Below are positions 56,828-64,000 of a stretch of 64,000 bases of DNA, piece after piece (position 1 is the stretch's first letter; every line of letters starts with the position of its first letter). The DNA is from Streptomyces viridochromogenes (GTDB lineage: Bacteria > Actinomycetota > Actinomycetes > Streptomycetales > Streptomycetaceae). The notes beneath the pieces are model-generated. The model was not told where the DNA came from and did not search any database. It saw only the letters and a program-made list of their open reading frames with translations. The stretch lies in contig NZ_LGUR01000207.1 of the NCBI RefSeq assembly GCF_001270495.1, positions 162,273 through 226,272 on the forward strand, written 5' to 3'. Made by a program: the position numbers and the translations under genes.

Positions 56828-58042
56828 TCACTCCCGGGTGAGCCGTCCCGCGGAGTGCACGCCCGGTTGGTACTTCGGCAGCCGGGCGGTGATCTTCATG
56901 CCCGCTCCCGGGGCGGTCTCGATGACGAGGCCGTAAGCATCGCCGTACACCTGCCGGAGCCGGTCGTCGACGTTGGACAGGCCGATTCCGCCCGACGGGC
57001 TGACCTCGCCTGCGAGGATGCGCCGCAGCAGAGCGGGGTCCATGCCGGCGCCGTCGTCCTCGATGACGACGAGGGCCTCGGCGCCCGCGTCCTGTGCGGT
57101 GATGCTGATGTGGCTCTTGCCGGGGAGCGCCGACCTGCCCTCCAGGCCGTGTTTGACGGCGTTCTCGACGAGCGGCTGGAGGCAGAGGAAGGGCAGGGCG
57201 ACCGGGAGCACCTCCGGGGCGATCTGGAGGGTGACCGACAGGCGGTCGCCGAAGCGTGCCCGGACCAGCGCCAAGTAGTGGTCGATGGCGTGGAGTTCGT
57301 CGGCGAGGGTGGTGAAGTCGCCGTGCCTGCGGAAGGAGTAGCGGGTGAAGTCGGCGAATTCCAGGAGCAGTTCGCGGGCACGTTCGGGGTCGGTGCGGAC
57401 GAAGCTGGCGATCACCGCGAGCGAGTTGAAGATGAAGTGCGGGGAGATCTGCGCGCGCAGGGCCTTGATCTCGGCCTCGATCAGGCGGGTGCGGGACTGG
57501 TCGAGGTCGGCCAGTTCCAGCTGGACGGAGACCCAGCGGGCCACCTCGCCGGCGGCCCGCACGAGGACCGCCGACTCGCGGGGCGCGCAGGCGACGAGGG
57601 CGCCGTGGACCCGGTCGTCGACGGTGAGCGGAGCGACCACCGCCCAGCGCACCGGGCAGTCGGGGGTGTCGCAGGTGAGCGGGAAGGCCTCGCCGCGGCC
57701 CGACTCCAGGGGTCCGGCGAGGAGCTCCATGATCTCCGTACGGTGGTGTCCACCGACCCCGTCCCAGACCAGGACGTCCTTCTGGTCGGTCAGGCACAGC
57801 GCGTCCGTGCCGAGCAGTGAGCGGAGTCTGCGGGCCGACTTGCGGGCGGTCTCCTCGGTGAGGCCGGCGCGCAGCGGGGGCGCGGCGAGCGAGGCGGTGT
57901 GCAGCGTCTCGAACGTGGCGTGCTCGACGGGGGTGCCGAGGCCGCCCATGTTCTGGGAGCGGACGGTGCGCCGGCCGAGCCAGAAACCGGCGGCGAGCAG
58001 CGGGAGGATCGCCACACACAGGCCCGCGATGAATCCGCTCAT
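56828..58042 (-). CDS. LytS/YehU-type sensor histidine kinase, 404 aa
   Basis: One N-terminal membrane helix (FIAGLCVAILPLLAAGFWLG), a GAF-like region about 60-185 with Cys residues in TCDTPDCPVRW, the His_kinase motif ALRAQISPHFIFNSLAVIAS with the phospho-accepting His near residue 200, and HATPase motifs LQPLVENAVKHGLEG and IEDDGAGMDP...GGIGLSNV. It is the partner of the LytTR regulator at 60195. It is the last gene of the operon and is reached through a 14-codon frame overlapping both neighbours. Confidence 0.92.
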   Translation of the reverse strand: MSGFIAGLCVAILPLLAAGFWLGRRTVRSQNMGGLGTPVEHATFETLHTASLAAPPLRAGLTEETARKSARRLRSLLGTDALCLTDQKDVLVWDGVGGHHRTEIMELLAGPLESGRGEAFPLTCDTPDCPVRWAVVAPLTVDDRVHGALVACAPRESAVLVRAAGEVARWVSVQLELADLDQSRTRLIEAEIKALRAQISPHFIFNSLAVIASFVRTDPERARELLLEFADFTRYSFRRHGDFTTLADELHAIDHYLALVRARFGDRLSVTLQIAPEVLPVALPFLCLQPLVENAVKHGLEGRSALPGKSHISITAQDAGAEALVVIEDDGAGMDPALLRRILAGEVSPSGGIGLSNVDDRLRQVYGDAYGLVIETAPGAGMKITARLPKYQPGVHSAGRLTRE

Positions 58043-58083
58043 GCCGTCACCGCCTCGCGTCGTCCGGCGATGAGATGCCTCAT
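58039..58083 (-). CDS. 14-codon coupling minicistron between symporter and histidine kinase
   Basis: On the minus strand ATG 58083 overlaps the symporter stop (ATGA), runs MRHLIAGRREAVTA and ends in a TGA that overlaps the histidine kinase ATG (ATGA). No separate ribosome binding site for the kinase is evident, so ribosomes ending at the symporter may reach the kinase through this frame. Same design as at 43690. Confidence 0.4.
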   Translation of the reverse strand: MRHLIAGRREAVTA

Positions 58084-59792
58084 GCCTTCACCTCCGCCCG
58101 CAGCTCCTCCGGCAGATGGAAGCGTGCCAGGATCGCCGCCGTCCCCGCCGGGACCCGGCCCGGGGTGGCCAGGGACACCAGGATCATGGTGAGGAAGCCC
58201 AGCGGCACCGACCAGAGCGCGGGCCAGGCGAGCAGCGCGTGCAGGGCGCCGGAGCCCGGGAAGCCGGCCATCGTCGCCGCGACGGCCAGCAGCGCGGAGC
58301 CGCCGCCCACCAGCATCCCGGCTGCCGCGCCGGGCGGGGTCAGCCGCCGCCACCAGATGCCGAGGACGAGCAACGGGCAGAACGAGGACGCCGACACGGC
58401 GAAGGCGAGGCCCACCGCGTCGGCGACGGGGAGCCCGCCGACCAGGGCGCTCGCGGCCAGCGGGACGGCCATGGCGAGGACCGTGCCGAGCCGGAAGTGC
58501 CGTACGCCCCGGGACGGGAGGACATCCTGGGTGAGTACGCCCGCGACGGCCATGGTCAGACCCGACGCCGTCGACAGGAACGCGGCGAAGGCGCCGCCCG
58601 CGACCAGCGCGCCGAGGAGGTCGCCGCCGAGTCCGCCGATCATTCGCTCGGGCAGCAGCAGGACGGCGGCGTCCGCGTCTCCGGAGAGGGAGAGTTCGGG
58701 GGCGTAGAGGCGGCCGAGGGCGCCGTAGACCGGGGGCAGGAGGTAGAAGGCGCCGATCAGGCCGAGCACGGCGACGGTGGTGCGGCGGGCGGCGACGCCG
58801 TGCGGGCTGGTGTAGAAGCGGACGACGACGTGCGGCAGGCCCATGGTGCCCAGGAAGGTGGCGAGGATCAGTCCGTACGTGGCGTACAGCGGGCGTTCGC
58901 CGCGGTTCTCGGCCTGCGAGGGCGACAGGCTGCCGCTGCTGCCGCGGTCGGGGTCGGGGACGGGGGCGCCCTTGTCGAAGGTGAGCCGGGTGCCCGCCTC
59001 GATGTGGTGGGTGCCGACGGGGAGCCGGACCTTCTGGTCCTCGTGCGCGCGGCCGTCGACGGTGCCTTTCACAGTGACGGTCAGCGGGCGGTCGAGCTTC
59101 AGGTCGAGGGTGTCGTCGACGCGGACGGCGCTCTGTTCGCGGAACGTCGACGGTTCGTCGAAGGGGCGGCTGGGGGCGCCGTCGCCCTGCCAGGCGAGGA
59201 TCAGGAAGAGGGCGGGGACGAGCAGGGCGGTGAGTTTGAGCCAGTACTGGAATGCCTGCACGAAGGTGATGCTGCGCATGCCGCCGGCGGCGACGATGGC
59301 GACCACGACGACGGCGACGATCAGTCCGCCGAGCTCGTCGGGCGCTCCCGTCAGCACGGTCAACGTCAGTCCGGCGCCCTGGAGTTGGGGCAGCAGATAC
59401 AGCCACCCGGTGCCGACGACGAAGGCGCCCGCGAGCCGTCGTACGGCATGGGAGGAGAGGCGGGCCTCGGCGAAGTCGGGGAGGGTGTAGGCGCCCGAGC
59501 GGCGCAGGGGGGCGGCGACGAACAGCAGCAGGACCAGGTATCCGGCGGTGTAGCCGACCGGGTACCAGAGCATGTCCGGGCCCTGCACGAGGACCAGTCC
59601 CGCGATGCCGAGGAAGGAGGCGGCGGAGAGGTACTCGCCGCTGATCGCGGCGGCGTTGAGGCGGGGGCCGACGGTGCGGGAGGCGACGTAGAAGTCGGAG
59701 GTGGTGCGGGAGATGCGCAGCCCGAAGGCGCCGACGAGGACGGTCGCCAGGACGACGAGGGCGACGGCGGGGACGGCGTAGCTGGAGTTCAC
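58080..59792 (-). CDS. sodium/solute symporter, cation-acetate (ActP/MctP-like) type, 570 aa
   Basis: SSS-family transporter with 13 or so helices. Signatures: RTTSDFYVASRTVGPRLNAA, ISGEYLSAASFLGIAGLVLV, GAYTLPDFAEARL and TFLGTMGLPHVVVRFYTSP, as in acetate/pyruvate permeases. Between helices near residue 210-310 there is a long extracellular insertion of about 100 residues (VDDTLDLKLDRPLTVTVKGT) absent from E. coli ActP. GTG 59792 starts 40 bp after the DUF485-like gene. Likely substrate: a short monocarboxylate. Confidence 0.88.
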   Translation of the reverse strand: MNSSYAVPAVALVVLATVLVGAFGLRISRTTSDFYVASRTVGPRLNAAAISGEYLSAASFLGIAGLVLVQGPDMLWYPVGYTAGYLVLLLFVAAPLRRSGAYTLPDFAEARLSSHAVRRLAGAFVVGTGWLYLLPQLQGAGLTLTVLTGAPDELGGLIVAVVVVAIVAAGGMRSITFVQAFQYWLKLTALLVPALFLILAWQGDGAPSRPFDEPSTFREQSAVRVDDTLDLKLDRPLTVTVKGTVDGRAHEDQKVRLPVGTHHIEAGTRLTFDKGAPVPDPDRGSSGSLSPSQAENRGERPLYATYGLILATFLGTMGLPHVVVRFYTSPHGVAARRTTVAVLGLIGAFYLLPPVYGALGRLYAPELSLSGDADAAVLLLPERMIGGLGGDLLGALVAGGAFAAFLSTASGLTMAVAGVLTQDVLPSRGVRHFRLGTVLAMAVPLAASALVGGLPVADAVGLAFAVSASSFCPLLVLGIWWRRLTPPGAAAGMLVGGGSALLAVAATMAGFPGSGALHALLAWPALWSVPLGFLTMILVSLATPGRVPAGTAAILARFHLPEELRAEVKA

Positions 59793-59832
59793 GGCCGTAT
59801 CAGTTCTTTCGGGCTCAATCGTTTTCCTGGGC

Positions 59833-60192
59833 TCAACGGTCTTCGACGAGCCGTACGAAGTCCCGTTCGTTGCGTTCGGCTCGGCGCACGAACCAGAGGG
59901 CCAGCAGGACCAGCGGGGCGTAGAGGCCGAAGCCGAGGATCGCCCAGACCAGGTGGCGGGCGTCGGGCATCGCCGCGAAGAGCAGGGGCAGCGGGCCGAC
60001 GAGCAGGCCGAGGACGGCGAACACGGCCAGGGCGGTGCGCAGCTGGGTGCGCATGAGGGAGCGGACGTAGGTGTGACCGAGGGTGGTCTGTTCGTCGATC
60101 TCGGTGCGGGGGCGGTAGTAGCCGGAGACGCGGCGGGTCTGCCGGGGCGGGCCGGTGACGACGACGCGGCGTTCGGCGGGGTTCTGGGGCAT
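59833..60192 (-). CDS. DUF485-like small membrane protein accompanying the symporter, 119 aa
   Basis: A basic N-terminal part (PRQTRRVSGYYRPRTEIDEQ) precedes two membrane segments (LRTALAVFAVLGLLVGPLPL and LVWAILGFGLYAPLVLLALW) and a charged end (RRAERNERDFVRLVEDR). DUF485-type proteins are typically encoded just before acetate symporters, as here. The ATG at 60192 is 2 bp after the response regulator stop, so the two are coupled. Exact role in transport is not known. Confidence 0.78.
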   Translation of the reverse strand: MPQNPAERRVVVTGPPRQTRRVSGYYRPRTEIDEQTTLGHTYVRSLMRTQLRTALAVFAVLGLLVGPLPLLFAAMPDARHLVWAILGFGLYAPLVLLALWFVRRAERNERDFVRLVEDR

Positions 60193-60194
60193 CG

Positions 60195-60974
60195 TCACGG
60201 CCTCCGCATGAGCAGGTCCCGCAGCTCGCGGGCGTGGCGCCGGCTGACCTGGAGTTCCTCGGCGCCGACCATGACACTGACGGATCCCGCGTCCAGGCGG
60301 AGTTCTCCGATGTGGCGCAGGGCGACGAGATGGCGGCGGTGGATGCGGACGAAGCCGCGGAAGCGCCAGCGCTCCTCCAGGGTCGACAGGGGGATGCGGA
60401 CGAGGTGGCTGCCCTTGTCGGTGTGCAGCCGGGCGTAGTCGCCCTGGGCCTCGACATGGGTGATGTCGTCGACGGCGACGAAGCGGGTCACGCCGCCGAG
60501 CTCCACGGGTATGTGGTCGGGGTCGGGCTCGCTCACGGGTATGCGGGGGGTGGCGTCGCGCTGGGCGGCGTCCCGCTGGGAGGCGGCGCGCAGTTCGACG
60601 GCGCGGCGGACCGCCTCGGCGAGCCGTTCCTTGCGGACCGGTTTGAGCACGTAGTCGACGGCCTTGAGGTCGAAGGCCTGGACGGCGAAGTCCTCGTGGG
60701 CGGTGACGAACACGACCAGCGGCGGCTTGGCGAACCCGGTCAGCAGCCGGGCCAGGTCCAGTCCGTCCAGGCCGGGCATGTTGATGTCGAGGAAGACGAC
60801 GTCGATCGCCTCGGGCCCGCCAGGACCCGACTCCAGGGCGCGGTTGATGCGGCGCAGCGCCTCGGTGGCGTCGCCGGCGCCCTCCGCGCTGCCGATGCGG
60901 GGGTCGGAGTTCAGGAGGTAGAGCAGCTCCTCCAGCGAGGGGCGTTCGTCGTCGACAGCCAGGGCGCGCAGCAT
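60195..60974 (-). CDS. LytTR-family response regulator, 259 aa
   Basis: Receiver domain about 1-125 with the acidic pair in AVDDERPSLEELLYLL, the phosphorylation site Asp in VVFLDINMPGLDGL and Lys in VDYVLKPVRKERL; then a LytTR DNA-binding domain about 155-255 (FVAVDDITHVEAQGDYARLH, RIHRRHLVAL). ATG 60974 lies 8 nt after TACACT, so it is probably leaderless. It heads an operon with the DUF485-like protein, symporter and histidine kinase, an arrangement analogous to nutrient-sensing BtsSR/YpdAB systems of E. coli. Confidence 0.92.
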   Translation of the reverse strand: MLRALAVDDERPSLEELLYLLNSDPRIGSAEGAGDATEALRRINRALESGPGGPEAIDVVFLDINMPGLDGLDLARLLTGFAKPPLVVFVTAHEDFAVQAFDLKAVDYVLKPVRKERLAEAVRRAVELRAASQRDAAQRDATPRIPVSEPDPDHIPVELGGVTRFVAVDDITHVEAQGDYARLHTDKGSHLVRIPLSTLEERWRFRGFVRIHRRHLVALRHIGELRLDAGSVSVMVGAEELQVSRRHARELRDLLMRRP

Positions 60975-61063
60975 GAACCCGGAGTGTAGGAGTAATTCGC
61001 ACGCTTGCACATGTGCTCAGGGTGTGGGTTCGCGCTGGGTATCGGGCCGCTTACAGTGCCCTC

Positions 61064-61561
61064 ATGAACAGCGGCGCGGCGTCCTTCGACGAACTCGACC
61101 GGAAGATCATCACCGCCCTCATGGCGAACGCCAGGACGAGCTTCGCCGAGATCGGCACGAGCGTCGGGCTGTCCGCGACGGCGGTGAAGCGGCGCGTGGA
61201 CCGGCTGCGCGACACGGGCGTGATCACCGGGTTCACGGCCACGGTCAGGCCGTCGGCGCTGGGCTGGCGGACGGAGGCGTACGTCGAGGTGTACTGCGAG
61301 GGCGCGGCCCCGCCGCGGCGGCTCGCTGAGGTGGTCCGCAACCACCCCGAGATCACCGCGGCGATGACGGTGACCGGGGGCGCGGACGCGCTGCTGCATG
61401 TGCGGGCGCGGGATGTGGAGCACTTCGAGGAGGTGCTGGAACGCATCCGTGTCGAGCCGTTCATCCGCAAGACGATCAGCGTGATGGTGCTGTCCCACCT
61501 GATCCCGGAGAGTCCGGAGGCGGGCGCCAGCCAGCCCGTCCCGACGGCCCGTGCCGACTGA
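61064..61561 (+). CDS. Lrp/AsnC-family regulator, 165 aa
   Basis: HTH FDELDRKIITALMANARTSF with EIGTSVGLSATAVKRRVDRL, then an Lrp ligand domain (AAMTVTGGADALLHVRARDV). ATG 61064 is 6 nt after TACAGT (61052-61057), so the message appears leaderless. It is divergent from the LytTR regulator and directly upstream of ddaH-rocD in the same direction. The 215 bp to ddaH contain the inverted-repeat sites this protein probably binds. Its own stop codon is the first unit of a TGAC repeat. Confidence 0.93.
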   Translation: MNSGAASFDELDRKIITALMANARTSFAEIGTSVGLSATAVKRRVDRLRDTGVITGFTATVRPSALGWRTEAYVEVYCEGAAPPRRLAEVVRNHPEITAAMTVTGGADALLHVRARDVEHFEEVLERIRVEPFIRKTISVMVLSHLIPESPEAGASQPVPTARAD

Positions 61562-61644
61562 CGCACCGATTTGACGCACCGGTTTGACGCGTCACCTGAC
61601 ACACCGCTTGACGCGCGGACTGACACCGCTTGACGCAGCAGACC
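61559..61644 (+). repeat. degenerate tandem repeat, seven TGAC units
   Basis: Seven consecutive units beginning TGAC start at 61559, 61572, 61585, 61597, 61609, 61621 and 61631 (spacing 13, 13, 12, 12, 12, 10). The first two are TGACGCACCGATT and TGACGCACCGGTT; later ones drift. The array begins on the stop codon of the Lrp gene. It may have arisen by slippage or serve as multiple contact points for a multimeric regulator. Confidence 0.55.
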
Positions 61645-61699
61645 TGCGCTGAGCAGACCAAAGACGCAGCATTCCTGCGTGGACACGCAATTCCTGTTT
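61633..61699 (+). promoter_or_regulatory. phased Lrp-type operators before ddaH
   Basis: ACGCAG-N5-CTGCGC (61633-61649) and ACGCAG-N5-CTGCGT (61664-61680) are 6-5-6 inverted repeats exactly 31 bp apart, three turns of helix. A shorter third copy ACGCAATTCCTG (61685-61696) follows about two turns later. Regular same-face sites are the hallmark of Lrp-type octamers that wrap DNA. The ddaH start is about 80 bp downstream. Confidence 0.6.
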
Positions 61700-61775
61700 C
61701 TTGTCGCTCGTCCGCCGGCTTTCTTACCTTGGTGTCAATCCTCATCAACACCGTAGGAAGCGGAGGAACCCCTCT

Positions 61776-62588
61776 GTGCCCGAAACCCGTGTGCCGCGCC
61801 GGCGGCGCTTCCTCGTCTGCGAACCCAGACATTTCGCCGTGCAGTACGCGATCAACCCCTGGATGCAGCCCGATGTCCGGGTGGACGTCGATCTGGCCCA
61901 GCAGCAGTGGCAGTCGCTGATCAGCGCCTACCGCTCCCACGGCCATACGGTCGAGACCCTGGAGCCGGTCACCGGTCTCCCGGACATGGTCTTCGCCGCG
62001 AACTCCGCGGTCGTCGTCGGCGGCCGCGTCTTCGGCTCCCTCTTCCACGCGCCCGAGCGCCGCCCCGAGTCCACGCACTACGACACCTGGTTCAAGACGG
62101 CGGGCTTCGACGTGTACCGGCCCGAGTCCGTCTGCGAGGGCGAGGGCGATCTGGTCTGGACGGGCCGCTATGTGCTCGCCGGCACCGGATTCCGTACGAC
62201 CCGGGAGGCGCACCGCGAGGTTCAGGAGTTCTTCGGTCACCCGGTGATCAGCCTGACGCTGGTGGATCCGTACTTCTACCACCTGGACACGGCGCTGTTC
62301 GTGCTCGACGACGACAACATCGTCTACTACCCGGAGGCGTTCTCGGCCGGCAGCCGCGAGGTGCTCGCGCGGCTCTACCCGGACGCGGTGCTCGCCACCC
62401 GCGACGACGCGACGGCCTTCGGCCTGAACTCCGTGTCCGACGGCCGCAACGTGTTCATCGCGCCGCAGGCCGAGGCGCTCGCCGCGCGGCTGGACGAGCG
62501 CGGCTATGTCCCCGTCCCCGTCGACCTGTCGGAGTTCCGCAAGGCCGGCGGCGGCATCAAGTGCTGCACTCAGGAGATCCGCTCATGA
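61776..62588 (+). CDS. ddaH: dimethylarginine dimethylaminohydrolase family protein, 270 aa
   Basis: Amidinotransferase/DDAH pentein fold: FLVCEPRHFAVQYAINPWM, TGLPDMVFAANSAVV, FEGEGDL-like CEGEGDLVWTGRYVLAGTGF, a His in YFYHLDTALFVL and the nucleophile in GGGIKCCTQEIRS at the C-terminus. It hydrolyses N-methylated arginines (or a related guanidino compound) to citrulline and an amine. GTG 61776 has GGAGG upstream. Overlap with rocD (ATGA) couples both genes, so the product probably feeds ornithine catabolism. Confidence 0.9.
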   Translation: MPETRVPRRRRFLVCEPRHFAVQYAINPWMQPDVRVDVDLAQQQWQSLISAYRSHGHTVETLEPVTGLPDMVFAANSAVVVGGRVFGSLFHAPERRPESTHYDTWFKTAGFDVYRPESVCEGEGDLVWTGRYVLAGTGFRTTREAHREVQEFFGHPVISLTLVDPYFYHLDTALFVLDDDNIVYYPEAFSAGSREVLARLYPDAVLATRDDATAFGLNSVSDGRNVFIAPQAEALAARLDERGYVPVPVDLSEFRKAGGGIKCCTQEIRS

Positions 62589-63802
62589 CCGCGCCCGCGC
62601 AGACCCGTTCGTCCGCCGATCTGATCCGCGCCGAGGAGCCGGTCCTGGCGCACAACTACCATCCGCTGCCCGTGGTCGTCGCCCGCGCCGAGGGCACCTG
62701 GGTGGAGGACGTGGAGGGCCGCCGCTACCTCGACATGCTGGCCGGCTACTCGGCGCTGAACTTCGGCCACCGCCATCCGGCGCTGATCGAGGCGGCGCAC
62801 ACGCAACTCGACCGGCTGACCCTGACCTCCCGGGCTTTCCACAACGACCGGCTCGCGGAGTTCGCCGAGCGGCTGGCGGCGCTGACGGGCCTGGACATGG
62901 TGCTGCCGATGAACACGGGCGCCGAGGCCGTGGAGAGCGGCATCAAGGTGGCCCGCAAGTGGGCGTACGAGGTGAAGGGCGTCCCGGCCGACCAGGCGAC
63001 GATCGTGGTCGCGGCGGACAACTTCCACGGCCGTACGACGACCATCGTGTCGTTCTCCACGGACGAGACGGCGCGGCAGGGCTTCGGCCCGTTCACGCCG
63101 GGCTTCCGGGTCGTGCCGTACAACGACCTGGCCGCGCTGGAGGCGGCGGTCGACGAGACGACGGCGGCGGTGCTGCTGGAGCCGATCCAGGGCGAGGCGG
63201 GGGTCCTCATCCCCGACGAGGGCTACCTGGCCGGTGTCCGCGAGCTCACCCGCCGCAAGGGCTGCCTGTTCATCGCGGACGAGATCCAGTCGGGCCTCGG
63301 CCGCACGGGGCGCACGCTCGCCGTCGAGCACGATGCGGTCGTCCCGGACATGCTGCTGCTCGGCAAGGCGCTGGGCGGCGGCATCGTGCCGGTGTCCGCG
63401 GTGGTCGCCGGCCGTGACGTGCTCGGGGTGCTGCGGCCGGGCGAACACGGCTCGACGTTCGGCGGCAACCCGCTCGCCGCCGCGGTGGGCACGGCGGTCG
63501 TCGAACTCCTGGAGACGGGCGAGTTCCAGCGCCGTGCCGCCGAGCTGGGCGTGGTCCTGCGGGGCGGCCTGTCGGCGCTGCTCGGCCAGGGCGTCGTCGG
63601 CTTCCGCGCGCGGGGCCTGTGGGCCGGCGTCGACATCGACCCGGCGGTCGGCACGGGCCGGGAGATCGGCGAACGCCTGATGCGCGAGGGCGTCCTGGTC
63701 AAGGACACCCACGGCTCCACGATCCGCCTGGCACCCCCGCTGACGATCACGGCGGAGGAGCTGACGGGGGCCCTGGGGGCGCTGGAGAAGGTACTGGCGT
63801 AG
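62585..63802 (+). CDS. rocD: ornithine--oxo-acid transaminase, 405 aa
   Basis: Class-III PLP aminotransferase of RocD type: YLDMLAGYSALNFGHRHPAL, MNTGAEAVESGIKVARKWAY, FHGRTTTIVSFSTDE, FIADEIQSGLGRTG and the PLP lysine in LLLGKALGGGIVPVSAVVAG. It converts ornithine and 2-oxoglutarate to glutamate semialdehyde and glutamate. ATG 62585 overlaps the ddaH stop by 4 bp. A strong terminator follows at 63818. Confidence 0.94.
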   Translation: MTAPAQTRSSADLIRAEEPVLAHNYHPLPVVVARAEGTWVEDVEGRRYLDMLAGYSALNFGHRHPALIEAAHTQLDRLTLTSRAFHNDRLAEFAERLAALTGLDMVLPMNTGAEAVESGIKVARKWAYEVKGVPADQATIVVAADNFHGRTTTIVSFSTDETARQGFGPFTPGFRVVPYNDLAALEAAVDETTAAVLLEPIQGEAGVLIPDEGYLAGVRELTRRKGCLFIADEIQSGLGRTGRTLAVEHDAVVPDMLLLGKALGGGIVPVSAVVAGRDVLGVLRPGEHGSTFGGNPLAAAVGTAVVELLETGEFQRRAAELGVVLRGGLSALLGQGVVGFRARGLWAGVDIDPAVGTGREIGERLMREGVLVKDTHGSTIRLAPPLTITAEELTGALGALEKVLA

Positions 63803-63817
63803 GCGTCCTGGACCGAC

Positions 63818-63848
63818 AGCCCGGCTCCCGAACGACGGGGGCCGGGCT
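63818..63848 (+). terminator. terminator of the ddaH-rocD operon
   Basis: AGCCCGGC (63818-63825) pairs with GCCGGGCT (63841-63848) and an inner TCCCG/CGGGG extends the stem to 13 bp including one G-T pair, loop AACGA. It starts 15 bp after the rocD stop. Confidence 0.85.
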
Positions 63849-63914
63849 ACCGACGCCCCGCCCGACCAGCACGCCCGGCCTCACGACCACCGCCACCCCG
63901 CACCCCTGCCGCGC

Positions 63915-64000
63915 GGCCCACCGCCGCCCCGCACCCTCTGCATCACGGCCCACCGCCGCCCCGCACCCTCTGCATCACGGCCCACCGCCGCCCCACACCC
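63915..64000. repeat. 32-bp tandem repeat running off the right edge
   Basis: A 32-bp unit that begins GGCCCACCGCCGCCCCGCAC occurs at 63915-63946, identically at 63947-63978, and again from 63979 to the window end with one change in the visible 22 bases. A related CACCGCCACCCCGCACCCC lies just before. No convincing frame runs through it. Total copy number cannot be seen. Confidence 0.8.

Noticed and set aside
1..64000. tRNA, rRNA, CRISPR arrays, phage or integrative-element attachment sites, secondary-metabolite cluster
   Set aside because: No cloverleaf-like segment, repeat-spacer array, integrase gene or biosynthetic megasynthase was recognised on reading either strand; the AfsR-type regulator alone does not indicate a cluster. 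A tRNA or riboswitch covariance search would be decisive.

Overview
The window is high-GC actinobacterial DNA, almost certainly from a Streptomyces or close relative. Evidence: strong third-position G/C bias, many GTG starts, many start codons 6-8 nt after a TANNNT -10 hexamer (leaderless transcripts), secreted modular glycosidases, an AfsR-type regulator, a SpoIIE-type phosphatase, the MurT/GatD pair, and copies of the intergenic GGGGCGCGGGG repeat common in Streptomyces. No rRNA, tRNA or CRISPR array was seen.

1-13 kb is accessory and visibly eroded: a 3' gene end, an IS3 OrfA relic, an alpha/beta hydrolase, a chloramphenicol-type MFS exporter with a possible leader-peptide attenuator, an IS481-type relic, a GH97 gene that lost its N-terminal part next to an intact GH88 hydrolase, an Lrp regulator divergent from a truncated Nramp transporter/amidase/D-amino-acid oxidoreductase operon, a LysR regulator, and a GH43 gene lacking its 5' end. 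13-23 kb holds a xylose-type ABC importer (lipoprotein, ATPase, permease) divergent from a SpoIIE phosphatase that is followed by a second, paralogous sugar-binding lipoprotein. Then come an NDH-2-like oxidoreductase and a DedA protein divergent over a 29-bp operator.

23-36.8 kb carries a 1739-residue secreted protein with two GH43 modules, a secreted S33-type peptidase, a degenerate stretch with a Nudix relic, an AfsR-like regulator, DUF779, a phosphodiester glycosidase, a small membrane protein and a GDPD-like phosphodiesterase. 37-48 kb holds a quinone oxidoreductase and a heteromeric acyl-CoA dehydrogenase pair under a TetR-type operator, an XRE-cupin regulator divergent from a thioredoxin-reductase-like protein, an ATP-dependent DNA ligase coupled to a Nudix hydrolase, an aldehyde dehydrogenase, a third acyl-CoA dehydrogenase and its divergent TetR regulator.

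48-64 kb is mostly core: peptide deformylase, MurT/GatD (lipid II amidation), phosphofructokinase, CtaG, and a PASTA lipoprotein / Ser-Thr kinase / small membrane protein cluster. Next is a LytTR response regulator, DUF485-like protein, acetate-type symporter and LytS-type kinase operon. Last is an Lrp regulator in front of ddaH-rocD (methylarginine/ornithine catabolism) with a phased operator array. The window ends in a terminator and a 32-bp tandem repeat that runs off the edge.

All family assignments come from motif recognition by eye; no database search was run.
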